A DNA stretch of 64,000 nucleotides, from NCBI GenBank assembly GCA_040397235.1, contig JBBAWH010000003.1:62001-126000 (forward strand). The letters run 5' to 3'. Position 1 is the first letter of the stretch; every line of letters begins with the position of its first letter. Under the pieces are notes generated by a model. The model searched no databases. It was not told the origin of the DNA and worked only from the letters and a program-made list of their open reading frames with translations. Source of the stretch: Limnocylindrus sp040397235 (GTDB taxonomy: Bacteria; Chloroflexota; Limnocylindria; Limnocylindrales; Limnocylindraceae). Both the position numbers and the translations under genes were made by a program. Positions 44,363-52,700 of the stretch are shown piece after piece.

Positions 44363-45673
44363 ATGCCTGCGAGCGTGATCGTCGGACTCCAGTGGGGCGA
44401 CGAGGGGAAGGGGAAAACCACCGACTTCCTCGCCGAGCAGGTATCGACGGTCGTTCGCTATCAGGGTGGCGATAACGCCGGCCACACGATCGTCATCGGC
44501 GGCGACACCTTCAAGCTGCACCTGGTCCCCTCGGGCGTCCTCTATGGGCACATCACCCCAATCATCGGACCAGGGGTGGTCGTGAACCCTGCCACGCTGA
44601 TTCGAGAGTTTGATGAGCTCATCAGCCGCGGCATCGACATCTCGAAGGTGCGAGTCAGCCACGCAGCACACCTGATCCTCCCGTATCACGTGGCACTCGA
44701 CAAAGCCCGCGAGACCGCGCTCGCTGGAGACAAGGTGGGCACCACTCAGCGCGGCATCGGCCCCGCATACGAGGACCGCGCCGCCCGCCTCGGCCTTCGT
44801 GTTGAGGATCTCTTGGATCCAGCCTCGGCCGCGACGCGCCTCTCACGCGTGCTCCCTGAGAAGCGCGCACTCCTCGCCGCGCTTGGTGCCACCGACTATG
44901 CCGAGGCGGTTGATGCCGCTGCGATTGCCGCACTCATTGCAACCTGGGGCGAGCGACTCCGTCCACACATCGCTGACACGAATGACCTGGTGCAGCGTGC
45001 CTACGCCCGTAAGGAGCACCTCCTCTTTGAGGGCGCCCAGGGGGCGATGCTCGACCTTGATCACGGCTCGTATCCATTCGTCACCTCATCACACCCAATC
45101 GCGGGTGGCGCCACCACTGGCGGCGGCATCGCTCCGCTCCAGATTGATGAGGTGATGGGCGTCATGAAGGCGTACGCCACGCGTGTTGGGTCGGGCCCAT
45201 TCGTCACCGAGCTCACCGATGCGATCGGAGAGCGCATCGCCGTCACCGGTCATGAGGTTGGCACGACAACCGGTCGCCGTCGCCGTGTCGGCTGGAACGA
45301 TGCCGTTCCACTCCGCTACGCCGTTGAGTTGAATGGCGTCTCGAGCATCATGTTGAACAAGCTTGACGTGCTCTCGGGCATTCCTGAGATTCTGCTCTGC
45401 GTTGCGTATGAGATCGACGGCAAGCGCGTTGAGCGCTGGCCAACGTCGAGTGCTGAGCTTGCACGCGCGAAGCCAATCTACGAAACGTTCCCTGGTTGGG
45501 AGGAGGAGATCACCAACGTTCGCGCAATGGCCGACCTACCTGAGACCGCCCGTCGCTATGTCACGGCACTCGAAGAGATTGCCGATGCGCCGATCGTGCT
45601 CCTCTCTGTTGGCCCCGAGCGCACGCAAACCATTGAGCGTGCCTGGCGCCCACTGCGCCACGCCAAGCGATGA
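44363..45673 (+). CDS. purA: adenylosuccinate synthetase
   Basis: GTP-dependent conversion of IMP and aspartate to adenylosuccinate, first committed step of AMP synthesis. The 436-residue protein has VGLQWGDEGKGKTTD (P-loop), YQGGDNAGHT, GTTQRGIGPAYEDRAAR, LFEGAQGAMLDLDHGSYPFVTSS and VGTTTGRRRRVGW, then a LDVLSGIPEILLCVAYE segment. It overlaps purB (ATGA), so the two steps from IMP to AMP are made together. Confidence 0.97.
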   Translation: MPASVIVGLQWGDEGKGKTTDFLAEQVSTVVRYQGGDNAGHTIVIGGDTFKLHLVPSGVLYGHITPIIGPGVVVNPATLIREFDELISRGIDISKVRVSHAAHLILPYHVALDKARETALAGDKVGTTQRGIGPAYEDRAARLGLRVEDLLDPASAATRLSRVLPEKRALLAALGATDYAEAVDAAAIAALIATWGERLRPHIADTNDLVQRAYARKEHLLFEGAQGAMLDLDHGSYPFVTSSHPIAGGATTGGGIAPLQIDEVMGVMKAYATRVGSGPFVTELTDAIGERIAVTGHEVGTTTGRRRRVGWNDAVPLRYAVELNGVSSIMLNKLDVLSGIPEILLCVAYEIDGKRVERWPTSSAELARAKPIYETFPGWEEEITNVRAMADLPETARRYVTALEEIADAPIVLLSVGPERTQTIERAWRPLRHAKR

Positions 45674-46977
45674 TCCCCCGTTACGCTACGCCGTCGATGA
45701 CGGCCGTCTGGAGCGATGAGGCGCGCTGGAACGCGGCGCTGCAGGTTGAACTTGCCGTGCTCGACGCACAAGCAACAACGGGCGAAGTGCCCGCCGACGC
45801 CGTGGCGGTGATTCGTGCGAAGGCTAAGGTGGACGTCGCTCGCATCAACGAGTTGGAGCGCACCACCGATCACGATGTCGTCGCCTTTGTGAGCCAGCTT
45901 GCGGAGAGCGTTGGTTCAGAGGGTCGCTGGATTCATCATGGGTTGACCAGCAGCGACGTCGTTGACACCGCACTCGCACTGCAGATGCGCGGTGCCGCCG
46001 TTCTCATTGATGCAGGCCTCGCCACACTGCTCGGGACCATCATTCGCCGTGCTCGCGAGGAGCGTGACACCATCATGATTGGGCGAACGCACGGCATGCA
46101 CGCAGAGCCAACCACCATGGGCGCCAAGATGGCGAACTGGGCCTTTGAGGTTGCGCGCTCACGCGAACGCATCACCCTTGCCGCCGCTGAAGCTGCAACG
46201 GGAAAGATCTCCGGGCCTGTCGGCACCTACAGCCAAATCAGCCCAGAGATCGAGCAGATTGCGCTGGCAGCACTCGGCCTGCGCGCCGATCAAGCGAGCA
46301 CACAGATTGTGCAGCGCGACCGACACGCCGCCTTCGTTAGCGCGATAGCGATTGCCGGTAGCACTCTGGAGCGCATCGCCACCGAGATCAGGCACCTGCA
46401 ACGTTCTGAAGTTGACGAGATGCGTGAGCCGTTCCGCGCCGGTCAGGCTGGCAGCTCGGCGATGCCGCAGAAGCGCAACCCAATCAAGAGCGAGCGGATC
46501 GCCGGTCTCGCCCGCCTCCTACGTGGTTACGCCGCTGCAGCGATGGAGAACCAGCCGCTCTGGCATGAGCGTGACATCAGCCACAGCTCCGCCGAGCGCA
46601 TCCTGCTCCCCGACGCTACATCGCTCCTCGCCTTCATGACGGACTCACTCAACGGCGTGATTGATGGTGCTGAGATTCGCCGCGAGCGCATGCTGGCGAA
46701 CCTTGCAGGTGGGCTCGGGCTGCACGCTGCATCGCGGCTACTCACCGCGCTGGTCGATACAGGGATGCAGCGCGATGCCGCCTATTCAATTGTGCAAGCT
46801 GCGGCGACGAGCGCGCGCGATGGCAACCGACAACTACATGAGGTGTGTCTGGCAGATGCCAGCATCACCGCTGCGCTCAGCAGCGCCAACCTGCTTGCGC
46901 TCTTTGATCACCGCGCCGCAACGGTGCATGCAGCACTACTCGTTGATCGATTGGCTCAATTAGAAACTCGGGGATAA
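45670..46977 (+). CDS. purB: adenylosuccinate lyase
   Basis: Fumarase/aspartase-superfamily lyase acting on adenylosuccinate and SAICAR. The 435-residue short form shows RTTDHDVVAFV (catalytic His region), HHGLTSSDVVDTALALQM, IGRTHGMHAEPTTMG, GSSAMPQKRNPIKSE (signature loop with the catalytic Ser) and WHERDISHSSAERI. Sharing ATGA with purA indicates coupling. A strong hairpin follows the gene. Confidence 0.97.
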   Translation: MIPRYATPSMTAVWSDEARWNAALQVELAVLDAQATTGEVPADAVAVIRAKAKVDVARINELERTTDHDVVAFVSQLAESVGSEGRWIHHGLTSSDVVDTALALQMRGAAVLIDAGLATLLGTIIRRAREERDTIMIGRTHGMHAEPTTMGAKMANWAFEVARSRERITLAAAEAATGKISGPVGTYSQISPEIEQIALAALGLRADQASTQIVQRDRHAAFVSAIAIAGSTLERIATEIRHLQRSEVDEMREPFRAGQAGSSAMPQKRNPIKSERIAGLARLLRGYAAAAMENQPLWHERDISHSSAERILLPDATSLLAFMTDSLNGVIDGAEIRRERMLANLAGGLGLHAASRLLTALVDTGMQRDAAYSIVQAAATSARDGNRQLHEVCLADASITAALSSANLLALFDHRAATVHAALLVDRLAQLETRG

Positions 46978-46982
46978 ATCGA

Positions 46983-47012
46983 ACGGCCGAGACCCCGAAG
47001 GGTCCCGGCCGT
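46983..47012. terminator. bidirectional hairpin between convergent purB and zinc-ribbon genes
   Basis: A 13-bp stem with one A-C mismatch and a CGAA tetraloop, beginning 6 nt after the purB stop and ending 27 nt before the stop of the convergent gene. There is no T-run on either side, so efficiency is uncertain. Confidence 0.65.
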
Positions 47013-47038
47013 CCGGGTTGCTCAAAGAGCTACTGGAC

Positions 47039-47401
47039 TCAGCGCGCTGGGCGTCGGGTCGAGAAGCAGTTGTCGCAGTAAACCGGCTTGCCGCTGGTTG
47101 GCAGGAAGGGGACCATGGTCTCCTTGCCGCAATCCGAGCAGGTTGCTGGGTGCAACTCGCGTGGTCCGCGAGGTGCGCGTGGGGCGCCGTAGCCGCCGGC
47201 GCTGTAAGAGCTGCCACCGGTGTAGCCGCCGAAGCCGCCACCCGCTGAACCACCCTCGCGCTGCGCCTTACGGGCATTGCGGCATGGTGTGCAGCGCTTT
47301 GGCTCTGTGAAGCCGCGCTCAGCGTAGAACTCCTGGTCCCGCGCTGTGAATACGAATTCCTGGCTGCAATCCATGCAGACCAAGTTCTTGTCTGTGTACA
47401 T
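47039..47401 (-). CDS. double zinc-ribbon protein with Gly-rich linker
   Basis: 120 residues. An N-terminal ribbon LVCMDCSQEFVFTARDQEFYAERGF...RCTPCRNARK gives two CxxC pairs, followed by a flexible linker rich in GG, GY and APRGPR, then a C-terminal ribbon CSDCGKETMVPF...PVYCDNC. The arrangement (zf-ribbon plus CxxC...PVYCxxC) is common in small bacterial proteins of unknown function, presumed nucleic-acid or ribosome related. The ATG is chosen because AGGAG lies 8 nt before it; a GTG three codons earlier would be too close. Confidence 0.78.
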   Translation of the reverse strand: MYTDKNLVCMDCSQEFVFTARDQEFYAERGFTEPKRCTPCRNARKAQREGGSAGGGFGGYTGGSSYSAGGYGAPRAPRGPRELHPATCSDCGKETMVPFLPTSGKPVYCDNCFSTRRPAR

Positions 47402-47629
47402 TCCGTTCACTCCTAGTGCTGGCTCGCCTCGTGGTCCGATGCTGGTCTCGCGAGCCCTGGATGGGAACGGTTGACTGATCTCGGTCGCGTGCGTGCGTGC
47501 TTATGTCCACCGAAGCCCGGGGGACTTTCGTAGCATACGGCATCCGGCTCATCTCTCATGGGGGCTGCCCTACAATCAGCCCCAATGGGGTGCCGCTGGC
47601 CCCCCGAAGACTCGTGGAGGTCCCTACGA
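47402..47629. promoter_or_regulatory. divergent region zinc-ribbon / aquaporin
   Basis: About 230 bp. On the plus strand TACAAT (47571-47576) is a good -10 for the aquaporin and lies between GGGGCTG (47561-47567) and CAGCCCC (47577-47583), an exact 7-bp inverted repeat. A TGGAGG ribosome site lies 9 nt before the aquaporin ATG. Nothing certain was found for the minus-strand zinc-ribbon promoter. Confidence 0.45.
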
Positions 47630-48322
47630 ATGCCCAGTCGAACCCTCGTCGCCGCCCTCGCCGCTGAGGTGATCGGCACCTTCCTCTTCTTCGTGGTCGG
47701 AGCGGGCGCGGTGATCATGGACGCCCAGACCGGCGGGGCGGTCGGCCTTATCGGGATCGCCCTCGCCCACGGCCTCGTTCTTGCCGCCCTTGGCACCGCC
47801 TTCGCCCCGATCAGTGGCGGGCAGTTCAACCCGGTGGTGACCGTGGCCCTCTGGCTGGTTGGCAAAGTCCGAACCATTGAGGGGATCCGCTACATCGCGG
47901 CCCAGCTGGTCGGCGCCGTTGCCGCTGGGTTCGCCCTCAAGCTCGCCTTCGGCGGCTTCGAGCCAGGCGACACCGCCTGGTCAGTTGCAGGCGGTGGATC
48001 ACCCGCTGTTGCTGCTGGCCTGACCCAGGTCACGGCGATCGCCATCGAGGCGGTCCTCACTGCCGTGTTGGTCTACGCCGTCCTCCTGACCGCCGTTGAT
48101 AAGCGCGCACCACAGCTCGGTGCACTCCTCATTGGCGGCGTGATCATCGCCGACATCATGGTGGGCGGACCGCTCACCGGCGCAGCAATGAACCCGGCGC
48201 GCTGGTTCGGCCCTGCGTTGGCGCTTGGCGACCTGTCGGCCGCCGTCGTCTACATCGTTGGGCCGCTCATCGGTGCGGTCGTGGCCGCACTCTCCGTTCG
48301 CTACCTCTTCGCTGAGCGCTAA
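47630..48322 (+). CDS. aquaporin / MIP-family channel
   Basis: 230-residue channel protein with six hydrophobic helices and two half-helix loops. The first signature reads SGGQFNPVVTVAL, so the canonical NPA is NPV; the second is normal, GAAMNPARWFGPAL. Such substitution occurs in some bacterial MIPs and may change selectivity between water and small solutes. Start at MPSRTL, with TGGAGG upstream; a longer frame begins in the promoter. It is the first gene of an operon continuing through DDN-like, azlCD, pyrD and cdd genes. Confidence 0.88.
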   Translation: MPSRTLVAALAAEVIGTFLFFVVGAGAVIMDAQTGGAVGLIGIALAHGLVLAALGTAFAPISGGQFNPVVTVALWLVGKVRTIEGIRYIAAQLVGAVAAGFALKLAFGGFEPGDTAWSVAGGGSPAVAAGLTQVTAIAIEAVLTAVLVYAVLLTAVDKRAPQLGALLIGGVIIADIMVGGPLTGAAMNPARWFGPALALGDLSAAVVYIVGPLIGAVVAALSVRYLFAER

Positions 48323-48808
48323 GTGCCAGGCGACGATTGGGCGGCACGGCGCCCTTCGTGGCTGAAGGGGGCACAGCGCTGGTTCGGTCGACTGATTGGA
48401 CTCGTTGCGCCGTTACACGCGCGCCTTGCACTTGCAACCAACGGTTGGGTGTCGCCCAACCTTGGTGGGCGACCGGGAATCATCTTGGAGACGATCGGTC
48501 GGCGCAGCGGCACGCCACGTCGCGTCGTGCTGACTTATCTCCCCGACGGTGATCGCATTGTGGTGATCGCCAGCAACTATGGACGCGAGGGTCACCCAGC
48601 CTGGTATCGCAACATCGAGGCCGAGCCGAGGGTCACGATCATCTACAAGCGTTTCCGACGACCGTATCGCGCGCGCATTGCCGTTGGTGAAGAGCGGCTG
48701 CGATACCTGCGCGCAACCGATGATGCGACGTACGGTGTGTACGCGGCGTATGCTCGAAAGACGTCGCGTGAGATCCCCGTTGTGATCTTGGAGCCCGCCG
48801 CGCAATGA
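48323..48808 (+). CDS. DDN-like (deazaflavin-dependent) nitroreductase-family protein
   Basis: 161 residues, split beta-barrel FMN/F420-binding fold (nitroreductase/quinone reductase family, PF04075 type). ILETIGRRSGTPRRVVLTYLPDGDRIVVIASNYGREGHPAWYRNIEAEPRVTI is the full family signature. Relatives use F420H2; whether this host makes F420 is not shown in the window. GTG directly follows the aquaporin stop, with ATGA overlap to azlC. Confidence 0.82.
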   Translation: MPGDDWAARRPSWLKGAQRWFGRLIGLVAPLHARLALATNGWVSPNLGGRPGIILETIGRRSGTPRRVVLTYLPDGDRIVVIASNYGREGHPAWYRNIEAEPRVTIIYKRFRRPYRARIAVGEERLRYLRATDDATYGVYAAYARKTSREIPVVILEPAAQ

Positions 48809-49506
48809 GCGGAGTTGCGACCGTACTGAGCACCGCGCGCCGGCGCCTCGTCGTTGACTCGCTTGGTATCTGGGCTATCGCCATCATTGTTGGCGGCATC
48901 TTCGGCTTTACCGCGCGCCAGGGTGGGCTCTCACTGATTGAGGCGATCGCCTTCAGCGCGATTCTCTTCGCTGGCGCGTCACAATTTGCCGCTGTCGGCC
49001 TCCTGGTCGTCAACACGCCGTGGCCGTCGATCGTGCTGCTGGTGTGGCTGCTCAATGCACGACACCTCCTCTACTCCGCATCTGTTGCGCCGTACGCCGC
49101 GAAACTCTCGCTGAAACTCCGAGCGGGGCTCGCCTATCTGCTCACCGACGAGGCATTCGCCCTCACCACGGCACACATTGCACGCCTCGGCCGAATCGAC
49201 ATAAAAGGTGCCTGGTATGCGGGGCTCACGATCTTCGTTCCATGGAACCTCGCAACAATCGCCGGATGGCTCGCCGGTGCAGCGCTGCCCGACCCAGCAA
49301 CCATTGGTCTCGATGTGGTCTTCCCCGCGGCGATGGCTGGGCTCGCCATCGGCCTCGTGAAGGATCGCGCGGCGCTTGTTGCACTGCTTGTTGGTTGTGG
49401 CAGCGCAGTTGCCGCAGCGCTCCTGGTTGATCCAAGCGCAGCGATCATGATTGGCGGCCTCGTTGGGCCACTAGTGGGGCTCGCACTCTTTCGGAGGCGC
49501 GCGTGA
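48805..49506 (+). CDS. azlC: AzlC-family branched-chain amino acid exporter subunit
   Basis: Large subunit of AzlCD-type exporters of branched-chain amino acids and analogues. The 233-residue membrane protein has AIAFSAILFAGASQFAAVGLL and LLNARHLLYSASVAPYAAKL, the two family motifs, and six or so helices. It is coupled on both sides: ATGA with the DDN-like gene and GTGA with azlD. The host also has a LIV importer in this window, so import and export of the same amino acids are both encoded. Confidence 0.9.
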   Translation: MSGVATVLSTARRRLVVDSLGIWAIAIIVGGIFGFTARQGGLSLIEAIAFSAILFAGASQFAAVGLLVVNTPWPSIVLLVWLLNARHLLYSASVAPYAAKLSLKLRAGLAYLLTDEAFALTTAHIARLGRIDIKGAWYAGLTIFVPWNLATIAGWLAGAALPDPATIGLDVVFPAAMAGLAIGLVKDRAALVALLVGCGSAVAAALLVDPSAAIMIGGLVGPLVGLALFRRRA

Positions 49507-49835
49507 ACAACGACCTCTTGAGCGCCGATCTAATCCCGCTCGCGATCCTTGGTGGGCTCGGCACGTATGCGGCGCGCGCACTACCGATGCTGGTCCCTGG
49601 TATCGATCGCCTGCCACCCGCCGTCCTTGAGTACCTTCGGCTGATCGGCCCAGCGGTGCTTGGCGCGATCGCTGCGGCATCGGTGTTCGTGCAGGGCGGT
49701 GTCTTCACCGTTGGCCCTGAGGCGGTAGCCGTGTTCGCTGGCGCCGCTGCGGGCCGCTGGCGGGGCAACCTACTTGTAGGCATGACGCTCTCCGTGTTGG
49801 TGGTACTCGCACTGCGCACTATCCTTGGCGCATGA
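49503..49835 (+). CDS. azlD: AzlD-family small exporter subunit
   Basis: 110 residues with four hydrophobic segments. GGLGTYAARALPMLVPG near the N-terminus and PPAVLEYLRLIGPAVLGAIAAASVF are the AzlD pattern. The GTG start overlaps azlC and the stop overlaps the dihydroorotate dehydrogenase gene. It forms the export complex with AzlC. Confidence 0.88.
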   Translation: MNNDLLSADLIPLAILGGLGTYAARALPMLVPGIDRLPPAVLEYLRLIGPAVLGAIAAASVFVQGGVFTVGPEAVAVFAGAAAGRWRGNLLVGMTLSVLVVLALRTILGA

Positions 49836-50791
49836 TTGACCTGAACGGGATCCAGCTTCGGAATCGTCTGGTCACCAGTTCAAGCCTCCTCGGCTACGGC
49901 GCACCGAAGGGCCGCTTCGCGATCACCGGTCTCTCGCCGCTCGTAAACTTCGTTGATCTGCGGCGCTTCGGCGCGGTCACCGTGCGCACTGTGACTGAGC
50001 AGCCGCGCGAAGGGCACTTCACCCTGCGTGAGTCGTGGGGGGCAACAGACCTACCCGAGTTCTTCCGCCTCTATCGCGGAGCACTCCAGGAGGCAGATGG
50101 TGGTTGGCTCAACGCGTTCGGCTGGTCGAACATTGGGGTTGAGCGCTACTTCGATGAGTACTTCCCGCGCACGAGCGAGCAGAACCGAATCCTCTCGCTC
50201 GGTGGCTTTAGTGCTGACGAGTTTTCGTCGCTCGTGGAGACGGTGAATCGCCGCGCGAAGCCAGGCGAGCTCGCCGCCGTGGAGTTCAATGTCTCCTGTC
50301 ACAACGTAAACTTTGACTTCAGTGCAATCATCGAGGAGGTGTTGCGACGAGCCGTGCCGGCCTCGCGCTTCCCGGTGATCCTGAAGCTCTCCCCCGACTT
50401 TGACTACCTCGAGCATGCGCGTCTTGCCGAGGCGACGGGGGTCGCTGCGATCTCTGCGATCAACACGGTGAAGGGGCTGCGGCTCAACCCAGCGACCGGG
50501 ACACCGCTGCTGAAGAACCGTTACGGCGGCCTCTCCGGGCGTGCGATCAAGCCAATCGGGCTGCGCGTGGTTAGCGAGCTGCGCGAGGCGGGGATCATAC
50601 TCCCGATTATCGCTGGCGGCGGCGTGCGCACCTTCAACGATGTGCGCGAGTACGGCTGGGCGGGGGCCGACGCCTGCTCGCTCGGCTCCGAGGCGTGGCT
50701 GAAGCGCATTTGGTCGCTGCCGTTTGCACCGCTCCATGCGCTGCACATTCGCCGACTGATCGGCCAAGTAGAGGGGTGGAGTCCACGATGA
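49832..50791 (+). CDS. dihydroorotate dehydrogenase-like FMN protein
   Basis: 319-residue TIM-barrel enzyme of the class 1 dihydroorotate dehydrogenase family. The catalytic segment reads VEFNVSCHNVNFD; class 1 enzymes have NxSCPN with the base Cys, here with His in place of Pro. AINTVKGLRLNPATG and the YGGLSGRAIKPIGLRVVSEL FMN/phosphate segment are typical, and GGGVRTFNDVREYGWAGAD carries the FMN-phosphate site. A pyrimidine role is supported by the following cytidine deaminase gene, but the His substitution leaves the substrate less certain. Confidence 0.83.
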   Translation: MIDLNGIQLRNRLVTSSSLLGYGAPKGRFAITGLSPLVNFVDLRRFGAVTVRTVTEQPREGHFTLRESWGATDLPEFFRLYRGALQEADGGWLNAFGWSNIGVERYFDEYFPRTSEQNRILSLGGFSADEFSSLVETVNRRAKPGELAAVEFNVSCHNVNFDFSAIIEEVLRRAVPASRFPVILKLSPDFDYLEHARLAEATGVAAISAINTVKGLRLNPATGTPLLKNRYGGLSGRAIKPIGLRVVSELREAGIILPIIAGGGVRTFNDVREYGWAGADACSLGSEAWLKRIWSLPFAPLHALHIRRLIGQVEGWSPR

Positions 50792-51234
50792 GGATCACCG
50801 AGGCCGACCTCACGCCAATTGAGGCGAAGCTCGTTGCCGCGGCGCGTGCCATTCGTCCGCGCGCATACGCGCCGTACTCCAGTTACACGGTTGGCGCTGC
50901 CGCAGCCGACGAGAACGGCGGGATTCACGTTGGCGCGAACATGGAGCGTGTCGACTACACCCTGACCGTGCACGCCGAACAGCACACGATGAATGCGATG
51001 CGCCTAGCCACCGATGCGCGTGCCGTCGCTCTCGCGTTTGCGGTGCAGTCACCAGCGGAAGCGCCGGCGCCGTGTGGAATCTGCCGCCAGAGGATTCGCG
51101 AGTTCGCGGCGTCGCTTTCGATTCCGATCGTCGCCGTTAACTTCGACGAGCAACTTGAGATCCTGCGCATCAATCGCTACCCGTTCGATCTGCTCCTGCC
51201 TAACTCCTTCGGCCCGGAGAACATCGGCAAATAA
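50788..51234 (+). CDS. cdd: cytidine deaminase
   Basis: Zinc-dependent deamination of cytidine/deoxycytidine in pyrimidine salvage. The 148-residue protein has YAPYSSYTVGAAA and TVHAEQHT (zinc His62 and catalytic Glu64), then PAPCGICRQ (Cys96, Cys99). The His-Cys-Cys ligand set resembles the larger E. coli enzyme, although its length is that of the tetrameric Cys-Cys-Cys form. The ATG overlaps the preceding stop (ATGA); the longer open frame upstream is a shadow. Confidence 0.9.
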   Translation: MRITEADLTPIEAKLVAAARAIRPRAYAPYSSYTVGAAAADENGGIHVGANMERVDYTLTVHAEQHTMNAMRLATDARAVALAFAVQSPAEAPAPCGICRQRIREFAASLSIPIVAVNFDEQLEILRINRYPFDLLLPNSFGPENIGK

Positions 51235-51237
51235 AAA

Positions 51238-51269
51238 CGCCCCGCCGCGGCATCAGCCACAACGAGGCG
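51238..51269 (-). terminator. Rho-independent terminator of the micro-operon
   Basis: On the minus strand a 14-bp stem with four G-U pairs and a TGAT loop is followed directly by TTTTTATTT. It begins 20 nt after the 27-residue ORF's stop. It is the only hairpin in the window with a clear T-run. It abuts the cdd stop on the other strand. Confidence 0.85.
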
Positions 51270-51289
51270 CTTCTATCTGATCGTCAGCG

Positions 51290-51373
51290 TTAGCTGCGGA
51301 GATCCTTATACGCCGCCCAGAGAACTGGGAGACTTACCAAGAAACCAAGCACGAAGACGATCGGGTCGTTCAC
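51290..51373 (-). CDS. 27-residue single-helix micro-protein
   Basis: Start GTG overlaps the stop of the preceding 56-residue gene (GTGA), exactly as in the coupled genes elsewhere in the window. The peptide is VNDPIVFVLGFLVSLPVLWA followed by AYKDLRS: a 17-20-residue hydrophobic helix with a short charged tail. Together with a terminator just downstream this looks like a translated membrane micro-protein rather than chance. No family is recognised. Confidence 0.55.
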   Translation of the reverse strand: MNDPIVFVLGFLVSLPVLWAAYKDLRS

Positions 51374-51540
51374 TTGCTCTTCTTGGCGAGCAGGGTGCCG
51401 AGCGAAAGGATCGCTGGAACCCACAGGCCGATGTAGATTGAGGTCTCGGTGTTCTGGACAAATCCGACACCAAAGTAGTGCGCGAGTGAAAGTGCGAGGC
51501 TGGCTACTGCAGCCAAGATGTACAGGTTCTTCGAATCCAT
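51370..51540 (-). CDS. 56-residue two-helix membrane protein
   Basis: Begins MDSKNLYILAAVASLALSLA with one hydrophobic helix, then HYFGVGFVQNTETS as a loop and IYIGLWVPAILSLGTLLAKK as a second helix, ending KKSK. A GGGAGGAAAC ribosome site precedes the ATG, one of the best in the window. It is followed without gap by the 27-residue ORF and a terminator. No family is recognised; such proteins are often accessory subunits or regulators of membrane complexes. Confidence 0.72.
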   Translation of the reverse strand: MDSKNLYILAAVASLALSLAHYFGVGFVQNTETSIYIGLWVPAILSLGTLLAKKSK

Positions 51541-51607
51541 GTTTCCTCCCTAAAGTTTGAGCTGAACTTCAGCCCTCCCAAAACGGTAGCCGATTCGCCG
51601 ATATAAC

Positions 51608-52645
51608 TCAATCGTTAAGGGCTGGGGCTGCCGGATCGTCGCCCGCGGTGAGTTCTACCCGCTCGATCCTCTCGCCTCGGTCAAGCACCTTCTTTGAGGA
51701 GATCTTGATCTGCTCAATGTCTTTATTGGCCTGCCCGAAGTGCCCCTCAAGGCTCTCTACGCGCTCGCCAAGGCGGCCCACGTCGTCGAGAATCAGCCGC
51801 ACCTCGCGCTGGATCAGCGAGGCCTGCGCGGCGATCTTGGTGTCGATGTAGACCGAACGAAGGTTGGTGAGCCAGCCGTGAATGGTGTTCGGGCTGGCGA
51901 GGTAGACCCGCCTCTTACTCGCGTACTCCACCAGATCGGCGAAGTGCTGCAGCAGCTCACCGTAGATGGACTCTGCCGGAATGAACATGAGGGCGAGATC
52001 ACGGGTCTCTCCCTTGATGAGGTACTTCGATGAGATGTCGTCGATGTGCTTCTTTACGTCGACCTTGAACTGGCGCTCAGCAACGATGCGCGTGGCATCC
52101 TCGCTGGCGGCCAGCATGCTGCGATACGACTCGAGTGGAAACTTTGAATCGACGGCGAGATCACCGCCACGCTCACCGAAGCGAATGAGGCAGTCGACGC
52201 GGGCACGATTCGAGAGGGTTGCCTGGAATTCGTAGAGCTCGGCGGGGAGCACATCTTCCACGATCTGCTCCAGGCGCACCTCGCCAAACGCGCCACGCGC
52301 CTGATTGCTTCCAAGGATGCCGACAAGATCGACGACCTGACCCTTCAACTCTTCAATCTGCTGCTGCGCACGGTCGATAATACCGAGGCGTTCGCCCACT
52401 TGCTGCAACTGCTCTGTGGTGCCCTTCGCGCCAGCAACCAGCGCCTGCTGCACGCTCTCTCGATCGCGATTGGACTGCGTTACGAGTCCCTGCACCATGG
52501 CGGCGAGTTGTGCGGCCTGAATGGCGGCACGCTGGTCGGGCGGAGTTGGGCGCCCAGCGCGGAGCGCTGCGTAGATCGATGCAAGAGCGGCGGTGCCCGT
52601 AAAGAGAATGGCAACTAGCAAGAGCGGATCGTTCATGCCAGCCAT
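51608..52645 (-). CDS. rmuC: DNA recombination protein RmuC
   Basis: 345-residue RmuC-family nuclease-like protein, thought to limit inversions at short inverted repeats. An N-terminal membrane helix (LLLVAILFTGTAALASIYAAL) is followed by a coiled coil with TEQLQQVGERLGIIDRAQQQIEELKGQVVDL, then the conserved core GAFGEVRLEQIVEDVLP, DSKFPLESYR, LIKGETRDLALMFIPAESIYGELLQ and the VYLASPNTIHGWLTNLRSVY segment. A second ATG 3 codons in is an alternative start. Confidence 0.9.
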   Translation of the reverse strand: MAGMNDPLLLVAILFTGTAALASIYAALRAGRPTPPDQRAAIQAAQLAAMVQGLVTQSNRDRESVQQALVAGAKGTTEQLQQVGERLGIIDRAQQQIEELKGQVVDLVGILGSNQARGAFGEVRLEQIVEDVLPAELYEFQATLSNRARVDCLIRFGERGGDLAVDSKFPLESYRSMLAASEDATRIVAERQFKVDVKKHIDDISSKYLIKGETRDLALMFIPAESIYGELLQHFADLVEYASKRRVYLASPNTIHGWLTNLRSVYIDTKIAAQASLIQREVRLILDDVGRLGERVESLEGHFGQANKDIEQIKISSKKVLDRGERIERVELTAGDDPAAPALND

Positions 52646-52700
52646 CTTGCCTGATCACCGTGCCGACTGTTTGGCACAGTCGCGCAGCCGCGGAGCGGAG

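Noticed and set aside
47490..47510. Short CACG/GTGC repeats in the zinc-ribbon/aquaporin gap
   Set aside because: Only three or four units, imperfect; too short for a CRISPR or meaningful satellite.
51238..51269. Terminator for cytidine deaminase on the plus strand
   Set aside because: On the plus strand the stem is not followed by a T-run; the T-run is on the minus strand, so it is assigned to the micro-operon.
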